NCBI GenBank assembly: GCA_021817145.1
Contig: JAKAVV010000003.1
Coordinates: 1 to 64,000 of the forward strand
Direction of reading: 5' to 3'
Source of the DNA: a bacterium
GTDB taxonomy: Bacteria; Vulcanimicrobiota; JABDET01
Length of the DNA stretch: 64,000 nt
A program made the translations under genes and the position numbers. Below the pieces are notes generated by a model. That model saw only the letters and a list, made by a program, of their open reading frames with translations. It did not search any database and was not told the origin of the DNA. Positions 40,018 through 47,996 of the stretch are shown piece by piece (position 1 is the first letter of the stretch; every line of letters begins with the position of its first letter).

Positions 40018-40737
40018 TTAAATGTGTTCGTTTGCCAGGCGTTTCACATCAACGAGAATGATTTTTCTCCCTTCTGAATCCACAATTCCTTCTTTTTTCC
40101 ACTGTCCCATAATGGCCGATACGGTTTCCCGTGTGGCGCCGATTAAGTTTCCTATCTCTTGATGGGTTAATGCAATCCGAAGTTTGATGCCGCGCGAATT
40201 TTCTTCTCCGTACTGTTCTTTCAGCGAAAGTAGAAGATTTGCTAGTCGGGTTGGGACATCGTTAAAGATCATTTCATCAATTCTGGATTCGATCTGCAGT
40301 CTTCGAAAAACAATGAACTTTGTCAGCTTGAAATTAAGCTGGGGATTGCGTCCGAGCACTTCCAGAAAGTCTGGTTTTTTCATGGAGCAGAGAATGCTGT
40401 TCTCCATGACTTGAGCTTGAACGTTTCGCTCCCCTTCATCATAAACAGAAAGCTCCCCAAAAATTTCACCTGGTTCCAAAATTGCGAGGGTAATCTCTCT
40501 TCCTTCAGGGCTCACTCTGGAAAGCTTGACTCTCCCTTCTTTAAGAAAATAAACGTCACTTGAAGATTCCCCCTGGGAAAAAACGATTTCTCCTTTTTGC
40601 GGAGAGGTCATTTTGCTGCATTTATTGATAAACCCCATCTCTTCTTCTGAAAGTTCTTTTAATAAATTGATCTTTTTTAGATACCAAAACTTGCTGGATT
40701 CCGCGGTCTGGAGCATCATATATTTTCTTGACTTCAA
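40018..40737 (-). CDS. Crp/Fnr-family transcription regulator
   Basis: 239 residues. An N-terminal cyclic-nucleotide-type sensor domain (GEIVFSQGESSSDVYFLKEG; ILEPGEIFGELSVYDEGERN) and a C-terminal winged helix (LTHQEIGNLIGATRETVSAIM). There is no Cys set for an iron-sulfur cluster at the N-terminus, so a Crp-like rather than Fnr-like effector is likely. It probably controls the neighbouring genes at 40.8-42.2 kb, but I see no certain operator. Confidence 0.88.
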   Translation of the reverse strand: MKSRKYMMLQTAESSKFWYLKKINLLKELSEEEMGFINKCSKMTSPQKGEIVFSQGESSSDVYFLKEGRVKLSRVSPEGREITLAILEPGEIFGELSVYDEGERNVQAQVMENSILCSMKKPDFLEVLGRNPQLNFKLTKFIVFRRLQIESRIDEMIFNDVPTRLANLLLSLKEQYGEENSRGIKLRIALTHQEIGNLIGATRETVSAIMGQWKKEGIVDSEGRKIILVDVKRLANEHI

Positions 40738-40804
40738 AAGACAGAAACATTTTCCTGCTTTCTACAGTTTCTACAGTTTCTCTATCGCTGGATGCGGCGG
40801 CACG

Positions 40805-41485
40805 TTAAGGGTTGGTTTTGCAGATTATGGAGAGAAAAAAATGAAGAACTCCTGTCTGCTGAACAGAGAAGCGACTGACAACCCATCCAAGTATCCCGCC
40901 GAACACAAGATGAGCCGTGATGACTGTTATCGCAAAACTAGGACCAACATCCCGCCCAAAGATCCCTGCTCCCATGCTCACCACCACAGGGCTTGTCATA
41001 AATCCGACTGCAAGCAGAAAGCCATAAATCATCCCGTTCCACCAGGGGCGTTTCCCGAAAATGAGGAGATAAATGATCCCGAAGCAGGCTCCATTCAAGA
41101 AATGATAACCCCAACCAATAAGATTAGATAAAAGGTCTGGTCCGACCATCATCCGATTTGTGAGCAGAGCGCCCATGAGCATGGGTAATTCCCCTGGCAT
41201 CGAGTGAAAAACTCGGAACCCTGTTTCTCGAACGATTTCAAGCCCTAAAGTTCCTGCGATTCCCGCGCAGCTTCCAATAAGCAAGCCTGTTGTCAGCTGG
41301 CTCCATCCTTTCAGGATCGCAAAAATCCACAAAATAATCAAGGCAGTCATCGCTGGGATCATTGCTTTCTCAGACAGACTGTGCATGGAAAAGTATCCGG
41401 CAGCAGAAACGGGAAAGATTAAGGGAGGGATTCCAGCTAAGATCAGGGCTAGAACCGCGCTGATAAATTCACTCCAGTTTTTCAT
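40805..41485 (-). CDS. Multi-span membrane protein
   Basis: 226 residues with about six membrane helices (FISAVLALILAGIPPLIF; MIPAMTALIILWIFAIL; LLIGSCAGIAGTLGLEI; GMIYGFLLAVGFMTSPVVV). It has Gly/Met-rich loops and no recognised transport motif. It lies 35 bases downstream of the DUF302 gene region and upstream of the Crp/Fnr gene on the same strand. Function unknown. Confidence 0.68.
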   Translation of the reverse strand: MKNWSEFISAVLALILAGIPPLIFPVSAAGYFSMHSLSEKAMIPAMTALIILWIFAILKGWSQLTTGLLIGSCAGIAGTLGLEIVRETGFRVFHSMPGELPMLMGALLTNRMMVGPDLLSNLIGWGYHFLNGACFGIIYLLIFGKRPWWNGMIYGFLLAVGFMTSPVVVSMGAGIFGRDVGPSFAITVITAHLVFGGILGWVVSRFSVQQTGVLHFFLSIICKTNP

Positions 41486-41542
41486 TGGAATCCCTCCCTT
41501 GTCATTTTTGCGCTGCTTCTTTCACTTTATAAAGGATAGATT

Positions 41543-42025
41543 TTAATGGGTTGCAGCATGAACCATCATGGCAATTTTTCTATCCAACATGGATCCTGCC
41601 ATTTTCATCATTGGGCTGATTTCCGCAAGATGCGATGAGGGCTTGAAATAACCGACCTCAGTGTTTCCCTGGTGATTGACCCATACATAAATGCGAAAAG
41701 GAACAACTGCTCCAACCGCTGGATTCATGGCAAACAGTTTTTTCCCGAAAACAGGATTCCCAACGAAGAAACTGCGCGCTCCTTTCAGATACAGGCCGGT
41801 CATGGACAAAATCCTCTTCTGGTTCATTCCTCCAGCAATCATCATTCCATTTTCAGATATTGCCCGCTTCAGGGCAGAAATCGTGCCATGGAAAGATCGG
41901 GAAGAAGTTTCATGAACAAAGTCGTTCCCCGACTGGGCAAAACTTCTTTTTCCTCCTATAGAAAACAAGAGTGCCACCGAGAGAAGGAAAGCCCCAATCA
42001 AGATGTAAAATCGTACTGATTTCAT
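41543..42025 (-). CDS. Secreted DUF302-family protein
   Basis: 160 residues with a signal peptide (ILIGAFLLSVALLFSIGG). The body has the DUF302 layout: SRSFHGTISALKRAISENGM, an NPVFGKKLFAMNPAVG loop and PFRIYVWVNHQGNTEVGYF. It is Met-rich near the C-terminus (SPMMKMAGSM). DUF302 proteins are often linked to metal or redox stress. It is part of the gene group between the merR-flanking repeat and the small peptide. Confidence 0.78.
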   Translation of the reverse strand: MKSVRFYILIGAFLLSVALLFSIGGKRSFAQSGNDFVHETSSRSFHGTISALKRAISENGMMIAGGMNQKRILSMTGLYLKGARSFFVGNPVFGKKLFAMNPAVGAVVPFRIYVWVNHQGNTEVGYFKPSSHLAEISPMMKMAGSMLDRKIAMMVHAATH

Positions 42026-42099
42026 AGTTTCACCTCCTTTCTATGATAGAATAACATACGAAACAAAATCTTTCTGTAAGACACTTTACGAAAAGGTTT

Positions 42100-42213
42100 T
42101 TATTTTAAAAAGTACCAGGCAAGACCAGCAATAACTGCTATCATCATCAGCATCGTCATGGTTTTGTGAACACACCAGCCTTCGCTATGACAACCGCTCA
42201 TTGGACACTGCAT
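42100..42213 (-). CDS. Tiny Cys-containing membrane peptide (37 residues)
   Basis: ATG at 42213 with RBS AAGGAG. MQCPMSGCHSEGWCVH gives three Cys and two His at the N-terminus, followed by one membrane helix (TMLMMIAVIAGLAWYFL). A strong promoter lies 40 bases upstream. It could be a metal-sensing or metal-carrying membrane peptide, as in the neighbouring mercury operon. The next gene on the strand encodes the DUF302 protein. Confidence 0.7.
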   Translation of the reverse strand: MQCPMSGCHSEGWCVHKTMTMLMMIAVIAGLAWYFLK

Positions 42214-42252
42214 AAATTTATCACTCCTTTCGATTTTGTCTAATTCTAATTT

Positions 42253-42281
42253 ATTCTATCAGTTTCGGAGTTCGTTGTCAG
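42253..42281 (-). promoter_or_regulatory. Sigma70-type promoter of the tiny membrane peptide gene
   Basis: On the minus strand: CTGACA (42281-42276), a 17-base spacer and TAGAAT (42258-42253). The DUF302 and membrane-protein genes downstream could be read from it as well. Confidence 0.65.
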
Positions 42282-42306
42282 TATTCTGGATTACATCCAG
42301 GTGTAA

Positions 42307-42597
42307 ATGGAATCAAGCGGATGGCAGCAGCAATGGAAGAAGATTTCTCCCAGGATTAGCTTGCCCCGCTCTCGAAAAAATATCTTAATGGTAAAAGATG
42401 CAAAAACGCTTGAGGCATTTGACAGGGAATGGCTTTCCAGGAAAACAAATAATCCGGAAATAAACTGGAATATTTTTGAAGCTCTCTATGAAGAGGCAAA
42501 ATCTCTCGGTATTTTTCCTTTAAAGGATCCGCTGGATGGATTGGAACATAAAATACAATTAGCCCGAATAATTCATGATTTTTCAATCTCTTCTTGA
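42307..42597 (+). CDS. Small hypothetical protein preceding a nucleotidyltransferase remnant
   Basis: 96 residues, helical, ending LEHKIQLARIIHDFSISS. Its 3' end overlaps the next gene by 23 bases, an arrangement seen for small helical partners of minimal nucleotidyltransferases. The segment AFDREWLSRKTNNPEINWN is not recognised. It could be an antitoxin-like partner. Confidence 0.5.
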   Translation: MESSGWQQQWKKISPRISLPRSRKNILMVKDAKTLEAFDREWLSRKTNNPEINWNIFEALYEEAKSLGIFPLKDPLDGLEHKIQLARIIHDFSISS

Positions 42598-42817
42598 GAA
42601 GCTGGCAAATGCCCTGAATTTTTTTAAAATCCCTTATATGATCATTGGAGGGCAGGCAGTCCTTCTATATGGTGAGCCCCGCTTAACAGATGTCAAAACC
42701 ATTTTGTTGAAAAATCCTGAATATAATGAGACTTATATTTTTCAATGGCTTTCTCAATTCGACCAGGCACTGCACATTGACTTTACGGGAATATTTGAAA
42801 GCGTGAAACAGGGGTAA
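42575..42817 (+). pseudogene. Internally deleted nucleotidyltransferase (AbiEii-like) remnant
   Basis: 80 residues. It begins like a nucleotidyltransferase-fold protein (IPYMIIGGQAVLLYGEPRLT), where the GGQAVLLYG motif is followed in intact relatives by the DxD catalytic strand. Here the sequence jumps directly to DVKTILLKNPEYNETYIFQW, which is normally near the C-terminus. The catalytic core is therefore deleted in frame and the product is inactive. Confidence 0.6.
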
Positions 42818-42830
42818 GATTTTTTGCAAC

Positions 42831-43202
42831 TTAATGACTGACTAAAATTTGGAAAGCGAACCAAGCCCAGCCTGCCAAAAAACATAATCCTCCAAAGGGT
42901 GTGATAATTCCCAAGAATTTAATTCCTGTCAGAGCCAGCGCGTACAAACTTCCTGAGAATAGAATAATCCCCGCAGCAAAGAGCCATCCGCACAGCTCTA
43001 GTCTTGCTTCTGGCCAGTGTAATTGAGCAAATGCAAGGGCTAACAGAGCCAGCGCATGATACATTTGATATTTGACTCCTGTTTCAAAAACAGCCAGCAT
43101 TTCTTCAGATATTTTTCCTTTTAAAACATGAGCTCCAAATGCCCCTAAAGCAATCCCCAGAAAAGCCGAGATAGAACCTAAAACAACAAACAGTTTTTCC
43201 AT
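42831..43202 (-). CDS. DUF423-family membrane protein
   Basis: From the ATG at 43202, 123 residues: MEKLFVVLGSISAFLGIALG, GAFGAHVLKGKISEEMLAVF, YHALALLALAFAQLH and GKFLGIITPFGGLCFLAGW type segments match the DUF423 (YwdK) family with four membrane helices. A longer version to 43307 adds an unrelated hydrophobic stretch. Function unknown. Confidence 0.85.
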   Translation of the reverse strand: MEKLFVVLGSISAFLGIALGAFGAHVLKGKISEEMLAVFETGVKYQMYHALALLALAFAQLHWPEARLELCGWLFAAGIILFSGSLYALALTGIKFLGIITPFGGLCFLAGWAWFAFQILVSH

Positions 43203-43251
43203 AACTCTTTGTTTAATTACTGCAGTTTGCAGGATAGTTCCTGTGTCAGAT

Positions 43252-43590
43252 TTAAAAACAAAAGGAGATAAGTAAATAAAAATGGTAAATAAAAAAAATA
43301 GAGGCAAAAATGGAGATCCAGATAACTAAAATTCCAATGATTCGTCGGGGTATTGCATCGAATTGCAAGAAATGATTGGCGCGGATCCCCAAAATGATGG
43401 CAATGACAATGGAAAAACTGCTGAGAAACAGTCTGAACTTAGCTAATCCGCATAAATTGTACATGGCATCATACATGATTCCATGAAACATAGGTGTTCC
43501 AAGACATGGAATCATAGAAATATAGGAAAAAAAAATACTCCCTCCTAAAAAAATATCACTGGATCTGCGATTATTATCAGAATTTTGCAT
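43252..43590 (-). CDS. Small hydrophobic membrane protein
   Basis: 112 residues with three predicted membrane helices (IFLGGSIFFSYISMIPCLG; FRLFLSSFSIVIAIILGI; IIGILVIWISIFASIFFIY). The stop is shortly before the DUF423 region and the ATG is immediately after the next gene's stop, so the three could form one transcript. Unrecognised. Confidence 0.6.
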   Translation of the reverse strand: MQNSDNNRRSSDIFLGGSIFFSYISMIPCLGTPMFHGIMYDAMYNLCGLAKFRLFLSSFSIVIAIILGIRANHFLQFDAIPRRIIGILVIWISIFASIFFIYHFYLLISFCF

Positions 43591-44133
43591 TTAAGGAGCT
43601 GGAACAAAATAATATTTTGGCTCTCGTTTAAGCCAATAAGTTCCTTTGATCATCTTTCCTTTTGGGAAATATAAGACATAACGGATTTCAGTGATCCAAA
43701 AATTAGCGGTGTAAGATTGGCGCCAAACCGCCCAAAAGGGGGGATGATAAAGAACATCTTTATAAACTGGCATTCCAGAGTAAGAAATGGCTTCAAAAAT
43801 GACCTTTTTAGGATGGATGTTCTTTTGGAGAGAAACATAAAAGGAATGAAAAATATGAGAAACTTTTACAGGACCGTAATGGAATTCCCCTTGAGAAACA
43901 CCAGCCACAGGGTCAAATTGAAATTTTCCCGCCTGTGAGGGTGGTAAAGGGACATAAATGCTGCCAGAAGAGTGCGATTGAGAAGTGGTTGAAGAGGATT
44001 TTAATGCTTTTTTAGAGTGGGTAGTTTTTACTTTTTGAGTGTGTGAATGAGTGGGAGCCGCATACCCTGTGTGGTGAAATCCCCCCAGCATAAAATTGAA
44101 AACAAAGATCACCACGACCAGCATTTTTTTCAT
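43591..44133 (-). CDS. Secreted hypothetical protein
   Basis: From the ATG at 44133 with RBS AAGGTGA, 180 residues. A signal peptide (MLVVVIFVFNFMLGGFHHTG) is followed by a Ser/Thr/His/Lys-rich segment and a beta-rich domain with many aromatic residues (IFEAISYSGMPVYKDVLYH; PPFWAVWRQSYTANFWITE). Unrecognised; probably periplasmic or cell-surface. Confidence 0.62.
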   Translation of the reverse strand: MKKMLVVVIFVFNFMLGGFHHTGYAAPTHSHTQKVKTTHSKKALKSSSTTSQSHSSGSIYVPLPPSQAGKFQFDPVAGVSQGEFHYGPVKVSHIFHSFYVSLQKNIHPKKVIFEAISYSGMPVYKDVLYHPPFWAVWRQSYTANFWITEIRYVLYFPKGKMIKGTYWLKREPKYYFVPAP

Positions 44134-44251
44134 AACCAATCACCTTCTTACAATTATACCATAAATTGCAAAAAAAGGGAAGTGCTTTATAATAATAAGA
44201 ATCAGTGCTTATGTCCGAGAGTGTTTTTCAAGAAAAGAGAAGAAAGATTTT

Positions 44252-45322
44252 TTAATGGAAATTCTCAAGATCCACTTTAAGTGCTCTTAAGTAGTTAGCG
44301 GCTATTTCCATTTCTTGGACTTGGAATTGGCGGATATGAAACAATAACATTCTTATCCTTTCAAGAAGATATTGAGTTTGCTGGGGATCCGCTGTTTGGA
44401 GCCCTAACATGATATGTGAAGCTTCAGTGGCATAAGTTTTCAATTGAGAAAATTCCTCTACTCCTTGCTGTAAAACACTGTTCGAATTTTCAAACTGAGG
44501 AGGAGGAACAATTTTGTAAAAAGATTGCTGAATATTGGTAGTTTGGTTAGCATACTGCTGAAAAAGCGATGCCAGTTGACTCTCAAATTCAGATTTGCTT
44601 TCAGAGCTCATCATTTGATTGATTTGTTGGACTCGAAAAGAAAATTGAGTTTCACTTTCTTGGTCTTGATTCCCCCAGCCTTCCAACTCGGCAAAATACT
44701 GCAGAGCATTTGCGCTTTTGTCTAATCCAGAACCATACTTTTCTTTTAAGTGCTCAATTCCCTGCGCCAGGCTTGGCGCAGGAGCGGTTTGCGGAATAAT
44801 TACTGAAGCATGATTTTTTTGATTCGCGTTTTGGGAAGGGGAAGGAAGAGGGGCGGTAGAGGCAAAAAACGTGGTCTGTATCATTTGTTTCACTGTTAGA
44901 TTTGTTACAGGAGATTTTGCTGGTACAATATTTATAATTTGTGTAATTTTATTGTATAGAAGTCTATTTCCAGTCTTTTCTATAAACAATTTTAACGGCA
45001 CAAAAACAATTCCATTTTTAACAATAGTAGAATGGAAAAGTCGCCCATTTAAAAATAATTCAGCAGCAGAGTTAGATTGAATGATTTTTTTACGTCCATT
45101 CTTCTTAGGAATTGTTCCAACCCATAGTTGTTTTCCTGAATGGGAAACTTTTAAATGCAGAGCTTCCGCTAATTTGACGGCTTTGACATACAGGGTTCCA
45201 TGGCTGAGAATTTGTTTAGAGCGCAGCATCTGATCGGACACAAAAATAAGAGCCTTTTGCGCAAAAGCAAATTGAGCGAGAAAAGCAGAAAGGAAGAGAA
45301 TGACACGAATTTTTTTCCTCAT
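44252..45322 (-). CDS. Secreted protein with copper-amine-oxidase-N-like stalk domain and helical C-terminus
   Basis: The ATG at 45322 gives a clean signal peptide (IRVILFLSAFLAQFAFAQK) and has an AGGAG RBS; a longer frame to 45373 lacks both. Residues about 25-140 resemble the copper-amine-oxidase N1 or stalk domain (GTLYVKAVKLAEALHLKV; GIVFVPLKLFIEKTGNRLLY). A polar linker leads to a helical C-terminal part (SEFESQLASLFQQYANQTTN), which matches the partial gene at 1-732. Extracellular; function unknown. Confidence 0.7.
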   Translation of the reverse strand: MRKKIRVILFLSAFLAQFAFAQKALIFVSDQMLRSKQILSHGTLYVKAVKLAEALHLKVSHSGKQLWVGTIPKKNGRKKIIQSNSAAELFLNGRLFHSTIVKNGIVFVPLKLFIEKTGNRLLYNKITQIINIVPAKSPVTNLTVKQMIQTTFFASTAPLPSPSQNANQKNHASVIIPQTAPAPSLAQGIEHLKEKYGSGLDKSANALQYFAELEGWGNQDQESETQFSFRVQQINQMMSSESKSEFESQLASLFQQYANQTTNIQQSFYKIVPPPQFENSNSVLQQGVEEFSQLKTYATEASHIMLGLQTADPQQTQYLLERIRMLLFHIRQFQVQEMEIAANYLRALKVDLENFH

Positions 45323-45448
45323 TTTTATTATCGTTCTCCTAGTGATTAAATTTAGCAATTCCCTTCTGCGCAAGACGATATTCTTCCTCCAAAAGCAAGA
45401 GAAGTGTCATGCTGCTGCATTTTCGAGCAGAATCTGGATTTTCCTGGT

Positions 45449-46630
45449 TTAAACAACCCCGTCTTTTCGGAGGGCTTCTATCTCTGCTGGGAGCAGTTTG
45501 AGGATTTTTTGCAGAACCTCTTCTGTGTGTTCCCCAAGAGCTGGAGGAGGGGCATTTTGAGCTGTCTCTTCCCGAACCGCAGGAATAGGGTTTGCTAAAA
45601 ATCGAAACGGTTTTTCGCGAACAGGGAGATCCAGGATCATTTTTCTTTCTTTCAGCTGGGGGTGCTCTAGAATTTCTGGAACAGAAAAAATCAGCCCTGC
45701 TGGGATTCCTTTGCTCTGTAGTTTGCTGACCCATTCAGCAGCAGAGCGTTCCTTAAAAATGTTTTCTAAAATTTTGATCAGTTCAGGACGATTTTGAACT
45801 CGATCCGGATTGGTTTTAAATCGAGAGTCATCCTTTAATTCAGGATGAGCGACTGCTTCGCAGAAAGTTCCCCAGAGTTTGTCATTGGCAGCAGCAAGAT
45901 TAAAGTATCCATCTTTTGCTTGGAAGGTTTCATAAGGACAGATCGAAGGATGTTGGTTTTCCATCCGTTTAGGTTTTCCTCCGCTGAAGTAAAGACTAGC
46001 TTGATAGGTCAGCATAGAGGTTAGAGAATCGAGAAGAGCAATATCCAAATATCTCCCTTTCCCTGTTTTTCCCCTTTCCAGCAGTGCCAGTAAAATCGCT
46101 TGAACAGCAGTTAAACCAGCCACCAGATCCGCAATTGAAGTTCCTACTTTTAATGGGGGAGCTTCTGGGTTTCCTGTTAAATCCATTAATCCTGAAAGGC
46201 CTTGTATAATCAGATCATATCCAGGTTTTAAAGCTTCTGGGCCTGTTTGTCCATACCCTGAAATGCTGCAGTAAATAAGTTTCGGATTTAAAGGTGAGAG
46301 TGTTTGATAATCCAGTCCAAGTTTAGCCATGGTCCCTGGACGGAAATTTTCCACTAATATATCGCTAGCGCGAATAATCGCTAAAAGGATCCCTCTGGAT
46401 TTTGGGTGCTTTAGATTCAAGGTTAAAGATTTTTTCCCTCGATTAACACTTAAAAAATAAGTGCTGAATCCTTCAAAAAAAGGGGGACCATAAGCCCTTG
46501 TTTCATCCCCTTTTCCCGGCTCTTCAATTTTAATCACTTCTGCTCCCATATCAGCCAAATGCATGGTAGAAAAGGGTCCTGCCAGAATTCGGGTGAAATC
46601 TAAAACACGGATCCCATCCAATGGTTTCAT
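45449..46630 (-). CDS. CaiB/BaiF-type (family III) CoA-transferase
   Basis: 393 residues. Transfers CoA between acyl groups, for example succinyl- to a branched or hydroxy acid. It shows GIRVLDFTRILAGPFSTMHLADMGAEVIKIE, given here as RVLDFTRILAGPFSTMHLAD and GAEVIKIEEP, the NRGKKSLTLNL strand, DILVENFRPGTMAKLGLDY and the GYGQTGPEALKPGYDLIIQG catalytic Asp region. It lies downstream of the mutase B12 subunit and overlaps it by four bases, which suggests a role in the same acyl-CoA route. Confidence 0.9.
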   Translation of the reverse strand: MKPLDGIRVLDFTRILAGPFSTMHLADMGAEVIKIEEPGKGDETRAYGPPFFEGFSTYFLSVNRGKKSLTLNLKHPKSRGILLAIIRASDILVENFRPGTMAKLGLDYQTLSPLNPKLIYCSISGYGQTGPEALKPGYDLIIQGLSGLMDLTGNPEAPPLKVGTSIADLVAGLTAVQAILLALLERGKTGKGRYLDIALLDSLTSMLTYQASLYFSGGKPKRMENQHPSICPYETFQAKDGYFNLAAANDKLWGTFCEAVAHPELKDDSRFKTNPDRVQNRPELIKILENIFKERSAAEWVSKLQSKGIPAGLIFSVPEILEHPQLKERKMILDLPVREKPFRFLANPIPAVREETAQNAPPPALGEHTEEVLQKILKLLPAEIEALRKDGVV

Positions 46631-47034
46631 GTCAGAGATTTTTCTTTTTCCAGTTGTTTTAGATAGGAGATGATATCTTGAGTTAATGTTCCTGGTCCGA
46701 ATAATTTAACAATTCCCAGTTTTAACAGTTCAGCTTTATCTTCTTCAGGTATGATTCCTCCTCCCATGACAAGAATATCTTCTCTCCCTTTTTGTTTTAA
46801 AAGTTCAAGGGTTTTAGGAAAAAGGGTCATATGGGCTCCTGAAAGATGGGATAAACCAATCACATCCACATCTTCTTGCACAGCGGCATTAACAACCATT
46901 TCAGGAGTTTGGTGAATGCCCAGATAAATCACCTCAAAACCAGCGTCTCTCAGGGATCGAGCAATGACTTTTGCTCCTCGATCATGTCCATCCAGTCCAA
47001 TTTTAGAGATTAAAATTTTTAATTTTCTTTCCAT
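46627..47034 (-). CDS. Methylmalonyl-CoA mutase-type B12-binding subunit
   Basis: 135 residues. The cobalamin-binding Rossmann domain alone: KIGLDGHDRGAKVIARSLRD with the DHxxG motif in GHDRG, then HLSGAHMTLFPKTLELL and VMGGGIIPEEDK. It is the small, separate coenzyme domain of methylmalonyl-, ethylmalonyl- or isobutyryl-CoA mutase. The large catalytic subunit is not in the window. It overlaps the chaperone gene by 16 bases. Confidence 0.9.
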   Translation of the reverse strand: MERKLKILISKIGLDGHDRGAKVIARSLRDAGFEVIYLGIHQTPEMVVNAAVQEDVDVIGLSHLSGAHMTLFPKTLELLKQKGREDILVMGGGIIPEEDKAELLKLGIVKLFGPGTLTQDIISYLKQLEKEKSLT

Positions 47035-47993
47035 TGTTTTTTAATTTGTTTAGACCATTTTTCTGCTGCTGTATAAGGGTCTAATACTCCTTCCATGATT
47101 TTTTGAGCAAAACAAGCAAGATTTTCTTTTGCTTTATCTTTTTGAAAAACCTCTTTTTCAATTTTTTCCAGCATCAAATCGCGCAGTTTTTTTTCAATTT
47201 TTTTCAAACGATAATCGTGTCTTTCATTTTTTTCTAGAAAGGCTTTGTGATTCAAACACCCATCAAAAACCTCTTTCACTCCAATCCCGCGATAAGCCTG
47301 GGTTAATAAAACAGGGGGAGGCCACTCAAGAGGAGGGGCAAGACTCAAAACATCTTCTATTTCTTGTTTTATTCGGCTTGCTCCTGGGCGATCCGCTTTA
47401 TTAACAACAAACAAATGGGCGATTTCCATCAGTCCTGCTTTCATTGCCTGGACTCCAGTTCCTGATTCAGGGACTAAAACAACAACTACTGTGTCAACTG
47501 CATGAAAAATATCCAGTTCTGACTGCCCAACTCCAACTGTTTCAATGAAGATCAAGTCTTTTCCAGCTGCTTCTAGAACCTCTGCCACCTCTTCTGTTGT
47601 TCGGGCGATTCCACCCAAGGAGCCTCTTGCTGCCATGCTGCGAATAAAAATATTTGGATCCGCTGCGGATTTATTCATTCGAATTCGATCTCCTAAAATA
47701 GCTCCCCCTGTGAATGGGCTTGTCGGATCAACACAGACAATCCCAACCTTTAAGTTCTGCTGTCTTGCTAAAAGAGCTAATCGGTCCACAAGGGTAGATT
47801 TTCCACCGCCTGGTGGACCTGTAATTCCAATGCGAAAAGCTTTTTTTCGATGAGGATACAGAGTTTTAAGAATATGAGCTGCCTCTGGAGTTTCGTTTTC
47901 CACCAGAGTAATCAATCGGGATAAAGAACTTTCCTTCCCATCCAGTGCCTGCTGAATGATTTGCTCAAGAGGAATGGTTTTAATTGGGATCAT
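47019..47993 (-). CDS. meaB: MeaB/ArgK-type G-protein chaperone of acyl-CoA mutase
   Basis: 324 residues. GTPase that loads and protects the B12 cofactor of the mutase. The P-loop is ITGPPGGGKSTLVDRLA, with VDPTSPFTGGAILGDRIRM (switch region), DLIFIETVGVGQSELDI and NKADRPGASRIKQEI. Gene order transferase-B12 domain-MeaB supports a methylmalonyl-CoA pathway. Confidence 0.92.
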   Translation of the reverse strand: MIPIKTIPLEQIIQQALDGKESSLSRLITLVENETPEAAHILKTLYPHRKKAFRIGITGPPGGGKSTLVDRLALLARQQNLKVGIVCVDPTSPFTGGAILGDRIRMNKSAADPNIFIRSMAARGSLGGIARTTEEVAEVLEAAGKDLIFIETVGVGQSELDIFHAVDTVVVVLVPESGTGVQAMKAGLMEIAHLFVVNKADRPGASRIKQEIEDVLSLAPPLEWPPPVLLTQAYRGIGVKEVFDGCLNHKAFLEKNERHDYRLKKIEKKLRDLMLEKIEKEVFQKDKAKENLACFAQKIMEGVLDPYTAAEKWSKQIKKQWKEN

Positions 47994-47996
47994 GAT

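Noticed and set aside
45339-45734. A 131-codon frame opposite or shifted in the CoA-transferase gene
   Set aside because: It lies in the wrong frame of a well-supported CaiB/BaiF gene. Only the last 25 codons fall in the short gap before the next gene, with no RBS or match.
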